Shown here in pieces: positions 1 to 7,572 of a stretch of 24,114 bases of DNA (position 1 is the stretch's first letter; each line of letters begins with the position of its first letter). The position numbers were made by a program, and so were the translations under genes. This DNA is from Betaproteobacteria bacterium (lineage in GTDB: Bacteria; Pseudomonadota; Gammaproteobacteria; Burkholderiales; Casimicrobiaceae): NCBI GenBank assembly GCA_005883655.1, contig VBDA01000147.1, positions 1 through 24,114 on the forward strand, written 5' to 3'. The notes beneath the pieces are model-generated. The model was not told the DNA's origin. It did not search any database and was given only the letters and a program-made list of their open reading frames with translations.

Positions 1-1
1 T

Positions 2-1612
2 TCCTATGCGGAATCGGTTCAGGTCTTCACCAACAACATTCCACAGCGCGACGGTGGAACCCATCTGACGGGCCTGCGTCAGGCAATGACTCGAACCTTG
101 AACAGTTACATAGAAAAGGAGGAGCTCGCCAAAAAGGCCAAGGTCGAGACGACCGGTGACGATATGCGCGAGGGGCTGACGTGCGTGTTGTCGATCAAGG
201 TGCCGGAACCGAAATTTTCGTCGCAGACCAAGGACAAGCTCGTCTCCTCCGAGGTGCAACCCATCGTGCAGGACGTGGTCAGCAGCAAGCTAAACGAATT
301 TCTGCTCGAGAATCCGGCCGACGCGCGCATTATCTGCGCCAAGATCGTCGATGCGGCACGGGCCCGCGAGGCCGCGCGGAAGGCGCGCGAGCTCACACGC
401 CGCAAGGGGGTGCTCGACGGCATGGGCTTGCCGGGCAAGCTCGCCGATTGTCAGGAGCGCGACCCAGCCCTGTGCGAGTTGTACCTCGTCGAGGGCGATT
501 CGGCGGGCGGATCGGCCAAGCAGGGGCGCGACCGCAAGTTCCAGGCGATCCTTCCGCTGCGCGGCAAGATCTTGAACGTCGAGCGCGCCAGGTTCGACAA
601 ACTGATCAGCTCGCAGGAAATCGTCACCTTGATCACTGCGTTGGGAACGGGATTCGGCAAGGACGAGTACAACATCGACAAGCTGCGTTATCACCGCATC
701 ATCATCATGACCGACGCCGACGTCGACGGCTCGCACATCCGCACTCTCCTGCTGACTTTTTTTTACCGCCAGATGACGGACTTGGTGGAGCGCGGACACA
801 TCTATATCGCGCAACCGCCGCTTTACAAGGTCAAGCAGGGCAAGGAAGAATCGTATCTGAAGGACGATCACGACTTGAAGCAGCATCTGCTTAAGGTCGC
901 TTTGAAGGGCGCCGAGCTCATTCCCGGCGCCGGCCAACCGGCACTGTCCATCGAGGCGCTCGAGAATGTCGCGCGGCAGTATCTCCTCGCGGAGGCCGTT
1001 ATCGACCGCGTATCACGCCTGATCGATCCTGCGGCCTTGCATGCGTTGCTGACCGGCGTGAGTCTCGAGCTCGCGGACCCCGTGGCCGCGGCGCAAAGCG
1101 CGGCCGCGCTTCAGGCCGCAATCGCCGACCCGGAGGTCAGCGTCCAGGCCCGTTACGACGGCGAAGCGGAGCTCCACCGCTTGGTGATCGTCCGCACGCG
1201 GCACGGCACGCCCCACGCAACGGGACTCGACGCTGACTTCCTGGGCAGCGGCGATTACGCACAGATCAAGACCGCCAGCGAGGTGCTTCAAGGCCTGATT
1301 CACGCCGGGGCGACTGTGCGCCGAGGTGAAAAGAGTGCGGCGGCACGAACCTTCAAGGAGGCGCTGGATTGGCTGCTCGCCGAGGCGCGCGGCGCCATTT
1401 CGATTCAGCGCTACAAAGGCCTGGGCGAGATGAATCCGGAGCAGCTCTGGGAAACCACGATGGACCCGAAGGCGCGCCGGCTCCTTCGGATTCAGATCGA
1501 GGACGGAATCGCGTCGGACGAGATATTCACCACCTTGATGGGCGAGGAAGTCGAGCCGCGCCGCGAGTTCATCGAAACCAATGCACTGGGCGTGCGCAAC
1601 CTGGATGTTTAG
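2..1612 (+). CDS. gyrB: DNA gyrase subunit B, 5' end cut by window
   Basis: C-terminal two thirds of the ATPase subunit of gyrase, the type IIA topoisomerase that introduces negative supercoils. The reading frame is open from base 2, so the ATPase domain start lies outside the window. Visible parts are the end of the transducer domain, the TOPRIM domain with EGDSAGG (catalytic Glu) and DADVDGSHIRTLLLTFFYR (metal-binding Asp residues), and the C-terminal QRYKGLGEMNPEQLWETTMD motif that contacts GyrA. About 170 residues lie between the TOPRIM motifs and the QRYKGLGEMN motif, matching the insert typical of Gram-negative GyrB and arguing against ParE. It ends in TAG, 12 bases from the convergent topB stop. 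Family assignment is essentially certain. Confidence 0.98.
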   Translation, partial: SYAESVQVFTNNIPQRDGGTHLTGLRQAMTRTLNSYIEKEELAKKAKVETTGDDMREGLTCVLSIKVPEPKFSSQTKDKLVSSEVQPIVQDVVSSKLNEFLLENPADARIICAKIVDAARAREAARKARELTRRKGVLDGMGLPGKLADCQERDPALCELYLVEGDSAGGSAKQGRDRKFQAILPLRGKILNVERARFDKLISSQEIVTLITALGTGFGKDEYNIDKLRYHRIIIMTDADVDGSHIRTLLLTFFYRQMTDLVERGHIYIAQPPLYKVKQGKEESYLKDDHDLKQHLLKVALKGAELIPGAGQPALSIEALENVARQYLLAEAVIDRVSRLIDPAALHALLTGVSLELADPVAAAQSAAALQAAIADPEVSVQARYDGEAELHRLVIVRTRHGTPHATGLDADFLGSGDYAQIKTASEVLQGLIHAGATVRRGEKSAAARTFKEALDWLLAEARGAISIQRYKGLGEMNPEQLWETTMDPKARRLLRIQIEDGIASDEIFTTLMGEEVEPRREFIETNALGVRNLDV

Positions 1613-1630
1613 CTTAGGTCGGCACTAAGC
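1612..1630. terminator. Short dyad between convergent gyrB and topB (weak terminator candidate)
   Basis: GCTTAG (1612-1617) and CTAAGC (1625-1630) are perfect 6-bp inverted arms around a 7-nt loop. They contain the last base of the gyrB stop and the whole topB stop. There is no T-tract on either side, so intrinsic termination is doubtful. This is the only structure I see in the 12-base gap. Confidence 0.2.
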
Positions 1631-4492
1631 GCCGCGCTTGCCGGTCGCTGCCTTCGCGGGCGGGTTCGCTGCCGTTGGCTTCCCGGCGGCTTTCTTCCTC
1701 TTCGTCGGCTTCCGTGCCTTTGTGGTTTTCGCCTTCGGTGACGTTGTGATTGCCACCTTCGGAGACCCTGTGGTTGCCGCCTTCGGCGCCTTGATTGCGC
1801 GCCTAGTGCCCGCCGCCTTGCCTCCTAATTTGCCCGATTTGGCGTCAAGCAGCGCGACGGCGTCCGCCAAGGTCAGCGAATCCATCCCGTCCTTGTCTGG
1901 CAAGGTGGCATTGACGGTGCCATGTTTTACGTAGGGGCCGAAGCGTCCCGCATGCAGCTCGACCGGCCGCTTGTCCTTGGGATGAGCGCCGAGCACCCGC
2001 AACGCGGTGCCGCTGCCCGTGCCGCGGCCACCGCGCCCTCTGGCGCCGTCCTTGGCCTGAAACTCGAAGCCGATCTTGCCGTCGTCCTGCCTTACCAGGA
2101 ACGCGGCAAACGGGCGGCGTGTTCGCGACGACACGAATTGCAGCAACTCCGTCTTGCCGGTCGCAAGCAGCTTTTGCATCTGCGCGCGCTCGATGGGGCG
2201 CTGCAATATCACGCGCCCGGAACGGAAATCGCAGGTCTTCTCGGGGCCGACTGCCTTTTCGCAAACATAGGCGGCAGGCAGCTCGAAAACCGCATTCCCG
2301 CATTTCGGACAGGGGCCGAGCGATTCCTGGCCGCTGAAATCCGGCGCGACGGCGTCGCTTCCGTCGCCGGAGCCGTCGCCAAAATCGAATTGAACTTCGT
2401 TGGCCTCGCTGAGCTTCAGCTTTGCCGCGAACGGACGGCCCAGCTTGCTTCGGAAGCCTTCCAGCGGTCCCACTTCGCGCGTCGAAAGCAGTGTCTCGGC
2501 CTCTGCCGCGTCGAGTTGGCGGCCGGCAACGATTTTCCAGATTCCAAAATCGCACGACTGGCACTGGAACTTCTTGTAGTTCTCGTGCACTTCGCCGCCG
2601 CATTTAGGGCAGCGGACGCTCAAGGTCGCAAAGTCTCCCGGAATGGTGTCGCTTTCGTAATTCTTTGCCTGACCGACGAGGTGCCGGGTCATCTTGATGA
2701 TTTCACGCATGAACTGCTCGCGTTTGAGCTTGCCATGCTCCATCTGCGAGAGTTTGAATTCCCATTCCGCTGTCAATTCCGGCGAGAAGAGCTCGGGAAT
2801 GCCGAGGCCGTGTAACAACGTCATCAGCGAGAACGCTTTCGCCGTGGGCTGAAGCTCGCGCCCTTCGCGCAGGACATATTTCTCGAGGATCAGTCCTTCG
2901 ATGATCTGCGCCCGCGTCGCGGGTGTGCCGAGACCCTTTTCGCGCATCGCCTCGCGCAGCTCGTCGTCATCGATCAGCTTTCCGGCGCCTTCCATGGCCG
3001 ACAGCAGGGTCGCTTCGGTCAGGCGCGCGGGAGGCTTGGTCTGATTGGCTACGATCCGGATTTCCTGGGTCACGACCGTTTCGTTTGCTTTTACGGCGGC
3101 AAGCGTCGCATCACTGTCGACTTGCGCCTCCTTGCCATAGACCGTCAGCCAGCCAGGCGAGGTCAGCACTTTGCCCTCGGTCTTGAAAGGCTCGCCGGCA
3201 ACGCGTGTAATGCGCGTCGTCAGCAGATATTCCGCGGGAGGATAGAAAACCGCCAGGAATCGCTTGACGACCAGATCGTAGAGCTTGGCCTCGAGTTCGT
3301 TGAGGGTTTTCGGATGCTGCAGCGTGGGAATGATCGCGAAATGGTCGGAGATTTTGCTGTTGTCGAAGATCCGCTTATTGGGCCGGACCCATTTTGCCTT
3401 CAGCACCTGGCCGGCGAAGACGGCGTAAGCGTTCGATTCGCGCAACGATTCAAGCGTGTCCTTGACGGTCCCGAGATAATCTTCCGGCAGCGCGCGCGCA
3501 TCCGTGCGGGGATAGGTCAGCACCTTGTGTTTCTCATAGAGAGCTTGTGCAAGCGACAAGGTCGTGCGCGCGGACAGGCCGAATCGGCCATTGGCTTCGC
3601 GCTGCAGGCTGGTCAGGTCATAGAGCAACGGGGACACCTGCGTCGAGGGCTTGGTCTCTTCGGTGACGGTTCCCGGCTGTCCTTCACACTTGGCGGCGAC
3701 AGCAGCGGCGGCCGCCTCGTCCCAGACTCTTTCGGAGCGGGCATCGGGATCGTCGTCGGATTTCTTGAAGGCCTCGTCGAACCAGCGGCCGTTGTACTCG
3801 CCACCCGCGGCGCGAAACGTTCCGTGCACTTCCCAGTAGCCACGGGCGCGAAATGCGCGGATCTGCTCCTCGCGCTCGACCAAGATGGCGAGCGTCGGTG
3901 TCTGAACACGGCCGACCGTCGTGAGCTGGAAGCCGCCCGACTTCGAGTTGAACGCGGTCATGGCCCGTGTGCCATTGATGCCGACCAGCCAGTCGGATTC
4001 AGACCGGCACACCGCGGCATCGGCGAGCGGACGCATCGTCTCGTCCGCGCGCAACTGACCGAATGCATCCCGGATCGAGCCCTGAGTCATCGACTGCAAC
4101 CACAACCGCTTGATCGGCTTTGTGGTCTTGGCGTACTGCGCGATATTGCGGAAGATCAACTCACCTTCCCGGCCCGCATCGCAGGCGTTGACCAGCGCGG
4201 TCACATCCTTGCGCTTCAGCAACTTCAGCAGCAATCGCAGACGGGACTCTGCCTTTTCGATTGGCTTGAGCGCGAACTTCGACGGTATCGCGGGCAAGTG
4301 CGCGAACGTCCACTTGCCGCGCTTGACCTCCTCTTCCTCGGGCATCCCGAGTTCGAGCAGATGGCCGATCGCCGACGACAGCACGTACCGATCGCTTTCG
4401 AAATAGTCGGCGTGGCGCGCAAAGCCGCCCAGCGCACGCGCGATATCCGCGGCAACGGAAGGCTTCTCGGCGATGATCAGGCTCTTCGCCAT
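1625..4492 (-). CDS. topB: DNA topoisomerase III (type IA)
   Basis: Relaxes and decatenates DNA through a single-strand break and a 5'-phosphotyrosine intermediate. The 955-residue protein begins MAKSLIIAEKPSVAADIA with catalytic Glu9. It has the TOPRIM motif DAGREGE at 105-111, the SxxDWLxGxNxTRA motif around 165-177, and the active-site motif TYPRTDAR with Tyr327. The C-terminus has two four-cysteine zinc-finger-like modules (Cys628/631/644/647 and Cys728/731/744/754), a topoisomerase C-terminal repeat around 830-885 (GRFGPYVKHG), and a Lys/Ala/Pro/Thr tail from about 890. E. coli TopB is about 650 residues; the longer form with zinc modules is common in betaproteobacteria. No good ribosome-binding site is visible before the ATG. 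It lies downstream of dprA on the same strand after a 98-base gap. topB is favoured over topA because of the MAKSLIIAEKPS start and the layout. Confidence 0.95.
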   Translation of the reverse strand: MAKSLIIAEKPSVAADIARALGGFARHADYFESDRYVLSSAIGHLLELGMPEEEEVKRGKWTFAHLPAIPSKFALKPIEKAESRLRLLLKLLKRKDVTALVNACDAGREGELIFRNIAQYAKTTKPIKRLWLQSMTQGSIRDAFGQLRADETMRPLADAAVCRSESDWLVGINGTRAMTAFNSKSGGFQLTTVGRVQTPTLAILVEREEQIRAFRARGYWEVHGTFRAAGGEYNGRWFDEAFKKSDDDPDARSERVWDEAAAAAVAAKCEGQPGTVTEETKPSTQVSPLLYDLTSLQREANGRFGLSARTTLSLAQALYEKHKVLTYPRTDARALPEDYLGTVKDTLESLRESNAYAVFAGQVLKAKWVRPNKRIFDNSKISDHFAIIPTLQHPKTLNELEAKLYDLVVKRFLAVFYPPAEYLLTTRITRVAGEPFKTEGKVLTSPGWLTVYGKEAQVDSDATLAAVKANETVVTQEIRIVANQTKPPARLTEATLLSAMEGAGKLIDDDELREAMREKGLGTPATRAQIIEGLILEKYVLREGRELQPTAKAFSLMTLLHGLGIPELFSPELTAEWEFKLSQMEHGKLKREQFMREIIKMTRHLVGQAKNYESDTIPGDFATLSVRCPKCGGEVHENYKKFQCQSCDFGIWKIVAGRQLDAAEAETLLSTREVGPLEGFRSKLGRPFAAKLKLSEANEVQFDFGDGSGDGSDAVAPDFSGQESLGPCPKCGNAVFELPAAYVCEKAVGPEKTCDFRSGRVILQRPIERAQMQKLLATGKTELLQFVSSRTRRPFAAFLVRQDDGKIGFEFQAKDGARGRGGRGTGSGTALRVLGAHPKDKRPVELHAGRFGPYVKHGTVNATLPDKDGMDSLTLADAVALLDAKSGKLGGKAAGTRRAIKAPKAATTGSPKVAITTSPKAKTTKARKPTKRKKAAGKPTAANPPAKAATGKRGA
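1722..1793 (-). repeat. Three 24-bp tandem repeats in the topB tail
   Basis: Units at 1722-1745, 1746-1769 and 1770-1793 share a core such as GCCTTCGG and encode 8-residue repeats of the form xxPK(A/V)xxT: KAPKAATT, GSPKVAIT, TSPKAKTT (residues about 901-924). The tail resembles histone H1-like or AlgP-like Lys/Pro/Ala tails, which suggests non-specific DNA binding. That role is inferred from composition only. Confidence 0.8.
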
Positions 4493-4590
4493 CGGGGCAT
4501 TACGGGCTCAGTGGGCAAACGAGGGGCAGATAATAGCAAGGCCCGCCTCAAGGATAAGGCAGGTCTGGCCCTAGATGGGGACGCATCGGC

Positions 4591-5682
4591 TTAACGCACG
4601 CGCTGGAATGCGCCGCCCGGAAGCGCTGTGACGCGTCCGGAGAGCTCCAACTCGACCAGCGCGACGGATACTGCCCCGGCAGCGAGGCCGGTTCGCGCTG
4701 TCAGCGCATCAACGCCTGCAGGATCATGTCCGAGCGCCTTGAACACCCGTCCTGCGTCGGCTTGCATCTCCGGGGCGGCCACCTCCATTTGGGCGCCTTC
4801 CGTGGGTGCGGCGCCCCCAAGCTCCTCGATCACGTCACGCGCGGTCTCAACCAGCTTGGCACCTTCTTTGATCAGGCGATGGCTGCCTTTGGAGAAAGGC
4901 GAATGAATCGAACCCGGAATGGCGAATACCTCGCGACCCTGCTCGGCGGCAAATCGCGCGGTAATGAGCGAGCCGCTGGCGAGCGTTGCCTCGACGACCA
5001 GAACGCCCCGGGAGAGGCCGCTCAACAGACGGTTACGGCGAGGAAAGTTGGCGGGCAACGGTGGTGTGCCGAGGGGAAACTCCGACAGCAACCCGCCGTC
5101 TGCAGCGAGGCGACGGCCAAGGCCGCTGTTTGCCGACGGGTAGCTCCGATCCGGGCCTGTCCCTATCACCGCGATACTGCTCCCACCCGCGCTCAAGCCC
5201 CCTCGATGCGCGGCGGTATCGATCCCTAAGGCAAGGCCGCTGACGATGGTGAATCCTGCGCCGGAGAGCGTGGCCGCAAACGCCTCCGCATTGTCCATTC
5301 CCTGCGGCGTCGCGTTCCGGCTGCCGACGATCGCAATCGATGGCCGGTTGAGAAGCTCGCGCCGGCCACGGTAGTAGAACGCCGGCGGAGGGTCGCTTAT
5401 AGTCAGTAACGCGCGCGGATAGTCGGCGTCGTCCCACGTGATGAGAGCGTGTCCGGGCTCGGCAATCCAGGAAAGCGTTCGTTCGAGGAGTGCCGGATCG
5501 GGACCGCTTTCGATGACCGACGCGAGCTCGGTGGGCACTAGCTTGGCGAGATTGGCGCGAGAGGCGCCTCGTACCTCTTCGGGTCCGCCGAGGGCTTTGA
5601 GCAAGCCCGCAAGGATGCGGGGCGACAGGCCCGGCAGAAGCTGCAGCGACGCCCATGCCTCGACGCGGGCGTCGATCTCCAT
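4591..5682 (-). CDS. dprA: DNA-processing protein DprA/Smf
   Basis: Binds incoming single-stranded DNA and loads RecA during natural transformation. The 363-residue protein has an N-terminal helix-hairpin-helix/SAM-like region (about 10-60), a Rossmann fold with IAIVGSRNATPQG and SGLALGIDTAAHRGG, and the family signature SGSLITARFAAEQGREVFAIPGS. The C-terminal winged-helix domain spans about 300-363. The start is well supported: GGAGGAG lies 8 bases before the ATG. It follows the LysM gene by 28 bases on the same strand and was probably transcribed with it. Many betaproteobacteria carry smg (DUF494) between dprA and topB; here the 98-base gap holds no gene. dprA is widespread in non-competent species, so its presence does not prove competence. 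Confidence 0.96.
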   Translation of the reverse strand: MEIDARVEAWASLQLLPGLSPRILAGLLKALGGPEEVRGASRANLAKLVPTELASVIESGPDPALLERTLSWIAEPGHALITWDDADYPRALLTISDPPPAFYYRGRRELLNRPSIAIVGSRNATPQGMDNAEAFAATLSGAGFTIVSGLALGIDTAAHRGGLSAGGSSIAVIGTGPDRSYPSANSGLGRRLAADGGLLSEFPLGTPPLPANFPRRNRLLSGLSRGVLVVEATLASGSLITARFAAEQGREVFAIPGSIHSPFSKGSHRLIKEGAKLVETARDVIEELGGAAPTEGAQMEVAAPEMQADAGRVFKALGHDPAGVDALTARTGLAAGAVSVALVELELSGRVTALPGGAFQRVR

Positions 5683-5710
5683 CGGTCGATCTCCTCCGAA
5701 GAGCTGAGGT

Positions 5711-6829
5711 TTAGGGCTTGCGCAGGAGGTCGCCGATGACGACCGGCTCGGCCGCGTTCAGCACCAGCGCGTACGCGACCTTGTCGAATGTCCGGAACAC
5801 GAATAGTAGTCCGGAACGTTCGGGCGGGACGTTGAGGTAGCGCGTCGGCGGGACGATGGCCCGGGTCTGATCGACGAACCTGGCGAGGATGTCAGGGCCT
5901 TCGTAGGGTCGCGGATCGGCGATGACCGGCGTGGGGTGATAGATCGCCAGCACGTGGCCGACCTCGATACCGTCGCGCGTTCCTCGGTCGAGCGTGATGA
6001 TGGATCCACGGCCGCCTTCGGCGCTGTTGTTCCCAAGGGAAATGATGCGGCCGTCGACGACCTTGTCCGGGGCATGAGGCACATAACTCACCAGTTCCTC
6101 CCGCGGAGCGGGCAGGAGTAGATCGTTAAGCAGAATCTCCTCGCGCGCCGTGGTGATCTCCATCCGGGCGAGTTCGCCGAAGCGATCGACGCGGGCGGTG
6201 CCCAGATAACGCATTTCGTAGCCCAGCGTTTCGTCGCTGTCAAATGAGTGCAGTATCTTGCCCGGGCGATAGATGTACCACTGCGTTCCAGACTTCTCGT
6301 CGACGTTGATCGCGTAGACGAAGTCACCGACGCCGCGCACGACGCGATTGTCGCGGGAAGCGATGATCCTGGCCGCGCCCGGAATGCTGCCACCATCGGT
6401 AACGATGGGCAGGGATAGGAATGGAGCGAGATCTCCCGGGGGGATGCTGGAAATCGCTTCGCCCTCCAGACTGTCCACGCGTATCGAAGGTGACAAGCGT
6501 ACGTCCGGCCGCGGGCCGGCATTGCGCTGTGCGAGGGAAAGACGCCATTCGCCGTTGACCTTGTCCAGCGCGATGACGTCACCGGGATAGATCAAATGCG
6601 GATTCCTGATCTGGTCGCGATTCATCTGCCAAATCTCGGGCCAACGCCAGGGCTGCTTCAGAAACTTTCCGGAAATGCCCCACAGCGTGTCGCCCTTTTG
6701 CACGGTGTAGCGGTCGGGCGGGTTTTCCTGAAGCTGCAGATCCTGCGCCCGGGCGACCGAAGAACAGAGCAGAAACGGCAGCGCGCACGCGGAAAACAGC
6801 AGGGGCGCTATAATAGACTTTAGGCGCAT
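5711..6829 (-). CDS. LysM-domain exported protein
   Basis: Probable periplasmic or envelope protein of 372 residues that binds peptidoglycan. The N-terminus is a signal peptide: basic start MRLK, a hydrophobic stretch, and a likely signal peptidase I site after SVARA. One LysM domain follows (about residues 40-95, RYTVQKGDTLWGISGKFL ... IYPGDVIAL). The remaining ~270 residues are a conserved but poorly described region seen in LysM proteins encoded next to dprA in betaproteobacteria. I chose the internal ATG at 6829, rather than the longer frame from 6886, because GGAGAGG stands about 4-5 bases before it and the signal peptide starts there. The gene is divergent from def and followed closely by dprA. 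No enzymatic motif was recognised. Confidence 0.9.
   Translation of the reverse strand: MRLKSIIAPLLFSACALPFLLCSSVARAQDLQLQENPPDRYTVQKGDTLWGISGKFLKQPWRWPEIWQMNRDQIRNPHLIYPGDVIALDKVNGEWRLSLAQRNAGPRPDVRLSPSIRVDSLEGEAISSIPPGDLAPFLSLPIVTDGGSIPGAARIIASRDNRVVRGVGDFVYAINVDEKSGTQWYIYRPGKILHSFDSDETLGYEMRYLGTARVDRFGELARMEITTAREEILLNDLLLPAPREELVSYVPHAPDKVVDGRIISLGNNSAEGGRGSIITLDRGTRDGIEVGHVLAIYHPTPVIADPRPYEGPDILARFVDQTRAIVPPTRYLNVPPERSGLLFVFRTFDKVAYALVLNAAEPVVIGDLLRKP
6809..6814 (+). promoter_or_regulatory. Consensus -10 box TATAAT upstream of def
   Basis: A perfect TATAAT lies inside the 5' end of the divergent LysM gene. It would give a start site near 6821 and a def leader of roughly 120 nt. There is no recognisable -35 hexamer 16-18 bases upstream, and the bases are also constrained as codons for Ile-Ile, so this is a weak call. 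Confidence 0.25.
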
Positions 6830-6870
6830 GAGGCCTCTCCAAAAGGCGGCATCGGGTAGACTTGCAAACG

Positions 6871-6901
6871 TCCTAAACCGCCGCAAAATAAGGGTTTAGG
6901 A
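6871..6901. promoter_or_regulatory. 9-bp perfect inverted repeat between the divergent LysM gene and def
   Basis: TCCTAAACC (6871-6879) and GGTTTAGGA (6893-6901) are perfect inverted arms around 13 bases. The dyad sits in the 110-base divergent intergenic region. It could be an operator for a dimeric regulator acting on both genes, or a hairpin in the def leader. I do not recognise the site as that of a known regulator, and there is no T-tract to make it a terminator. Confidence 0.5.
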
Positions 6902-6939
6902 TTGATTCTGCATCCCGAATGGGTATTTTGCAAGCATTT

Positions 6940-7440
6940 ATGGTTCTGGACATCCTTGAGTATCCCGATTCCCGGCTCAGAAAGGTCGCCTCGCCGGTCG
7001 CTGCGGTCACCGCGGACGTCCGCAAACTCGTCGCCGACTTGGCAGAGACCATGTACAGCGCACCTGGCGTAGGACTGGCAGCCACTCAGGTCAACGTGCA
7101 CAAGCGGGTGCTGGTGATCGATGTCAGCGAAGCGCGCAACGAGCTTCGAGTTTTCATCAATCCTGAGATCGTGGCGGCGGAGGGCGAGGCCGAGTGCGAA
7201 GAGGGCTGCCTTTCGGTGCCCGGGTATTACGACAAAGTCATCAGGGCAGCCAAAATCACGGTCCGCGCACAAAACGAGCACGCAGAAGTGTTCGAGTTGT
7301 CGACTGACGGCATGCTCGCGGTGTGTATCCAGCATGAGATGGATCATTTGATAGGCAAGGTCTTTGTCGATTATCTGTCGCCGCTGAAGCGGGCACGCCT
7401 TAGGGCGCGGCTCCGAAAAAAACAGCGGCTCGCCGGCTGA
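6940..7440 (+). CDS. def: Peptide deformylase
   Basis: Removes the formyl group from N-terminal formyl-methionine on new proteins in the cytoplasm, using a metal ion. All three family motifs are intact in the 166-residue product: GVGLAATQ (43-50), EEGCLSV with metal ligand Cys90, and QHEMDH with ligands His132 and His136 and catalytic Glu133. The start at 6940 (MVLDILEYPDSRLR) matches the usual N-terminus; an ATG at 6919 would add seven residues. Neither has a convincing ribosome-binding site. The length is that of a complete type I enzyme. The UGA stop is followed by 43 sense codons in the same frame leading into fmt. Confidence 0.96.
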   Translation: MVLDILEYPDSRLRKVASPVAAVTADVRKLVADLAETMYSAPGVGLAATQVNVHKRVLVIDVSEARNELRVFINPEIVAAEGEAECEEGCLSVPGYYDKVIRAAKITVRAQNEHAEVFELSTDGMLAVCIQHEMDHLIGKVFVDYLSPLKRARLRARLRKKQRLAG

Positions 7441-7484
7441 TTCTCTGCTTCTGCCGCCGCCTCGGTTGCCGATCCAAGCTATCT

Positions 7485-7554
7485 AGCTCAGTCTCCGACT
7501 CAGCTTCCAGCTCAGTTCCGGACTCCGCTTCCAACTCAATTTCCATTCAGTTCC
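7485..7554 (+). repeat. Degenerate 12-bp tandem repeat in the def-fmt gap
   Basis: Nearly six consecutive units of about 12 bases: AGCTCAGTCTCC, GACTCAGCTTCC, AGCTCAGTTCCG, GACTCCGCTTCC, AACTCAATTTCC, then ATTCAGTTCC. The consensus is roughly RRCTCAGYTTCC. The period is a multiple of three, and in the shared def/fmt frame it reads as four-residue repeats such as AQSP, TQLP, AQFR, TPLP, TQFP. Whether it is translated is unknown. Confidence 0.75.
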
Positions 7555-7572
7555 AGGACCGTTTCAGCCTTG
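7555..7572 (+). promoter_or_regulatory. AGGA ribosome-binding site and TTG start of fmt
   Basis: AGGA at 7555-7558 is 11 bases before TTG at 7570-7572. No ATG or GTG exists in this frame between the def stop and the conserved LRVGFAGTP start of Fmt. TTG at 7570 gives MAAALRVGFAGTP, the usual spacing from initiator to the first conserved strand; a second TTG at 7582 would start directly at Leu5. Confidence 0.55.

Noticed and set aside
4542..4563. Hairpin CCTGCC/GGCGGG (minus strand) between dprA and topB as a terminator
   Set aside because: Stem of six pairs with one G-U and no T-tract; too weak to call.
3122..4594. Long 490-codon plus-strand frame opposite topB
   Set aside because: It is antisense to a conserved, complete topB; long shadow frames are usual in GC-rich DNA, and the product resembles no family.
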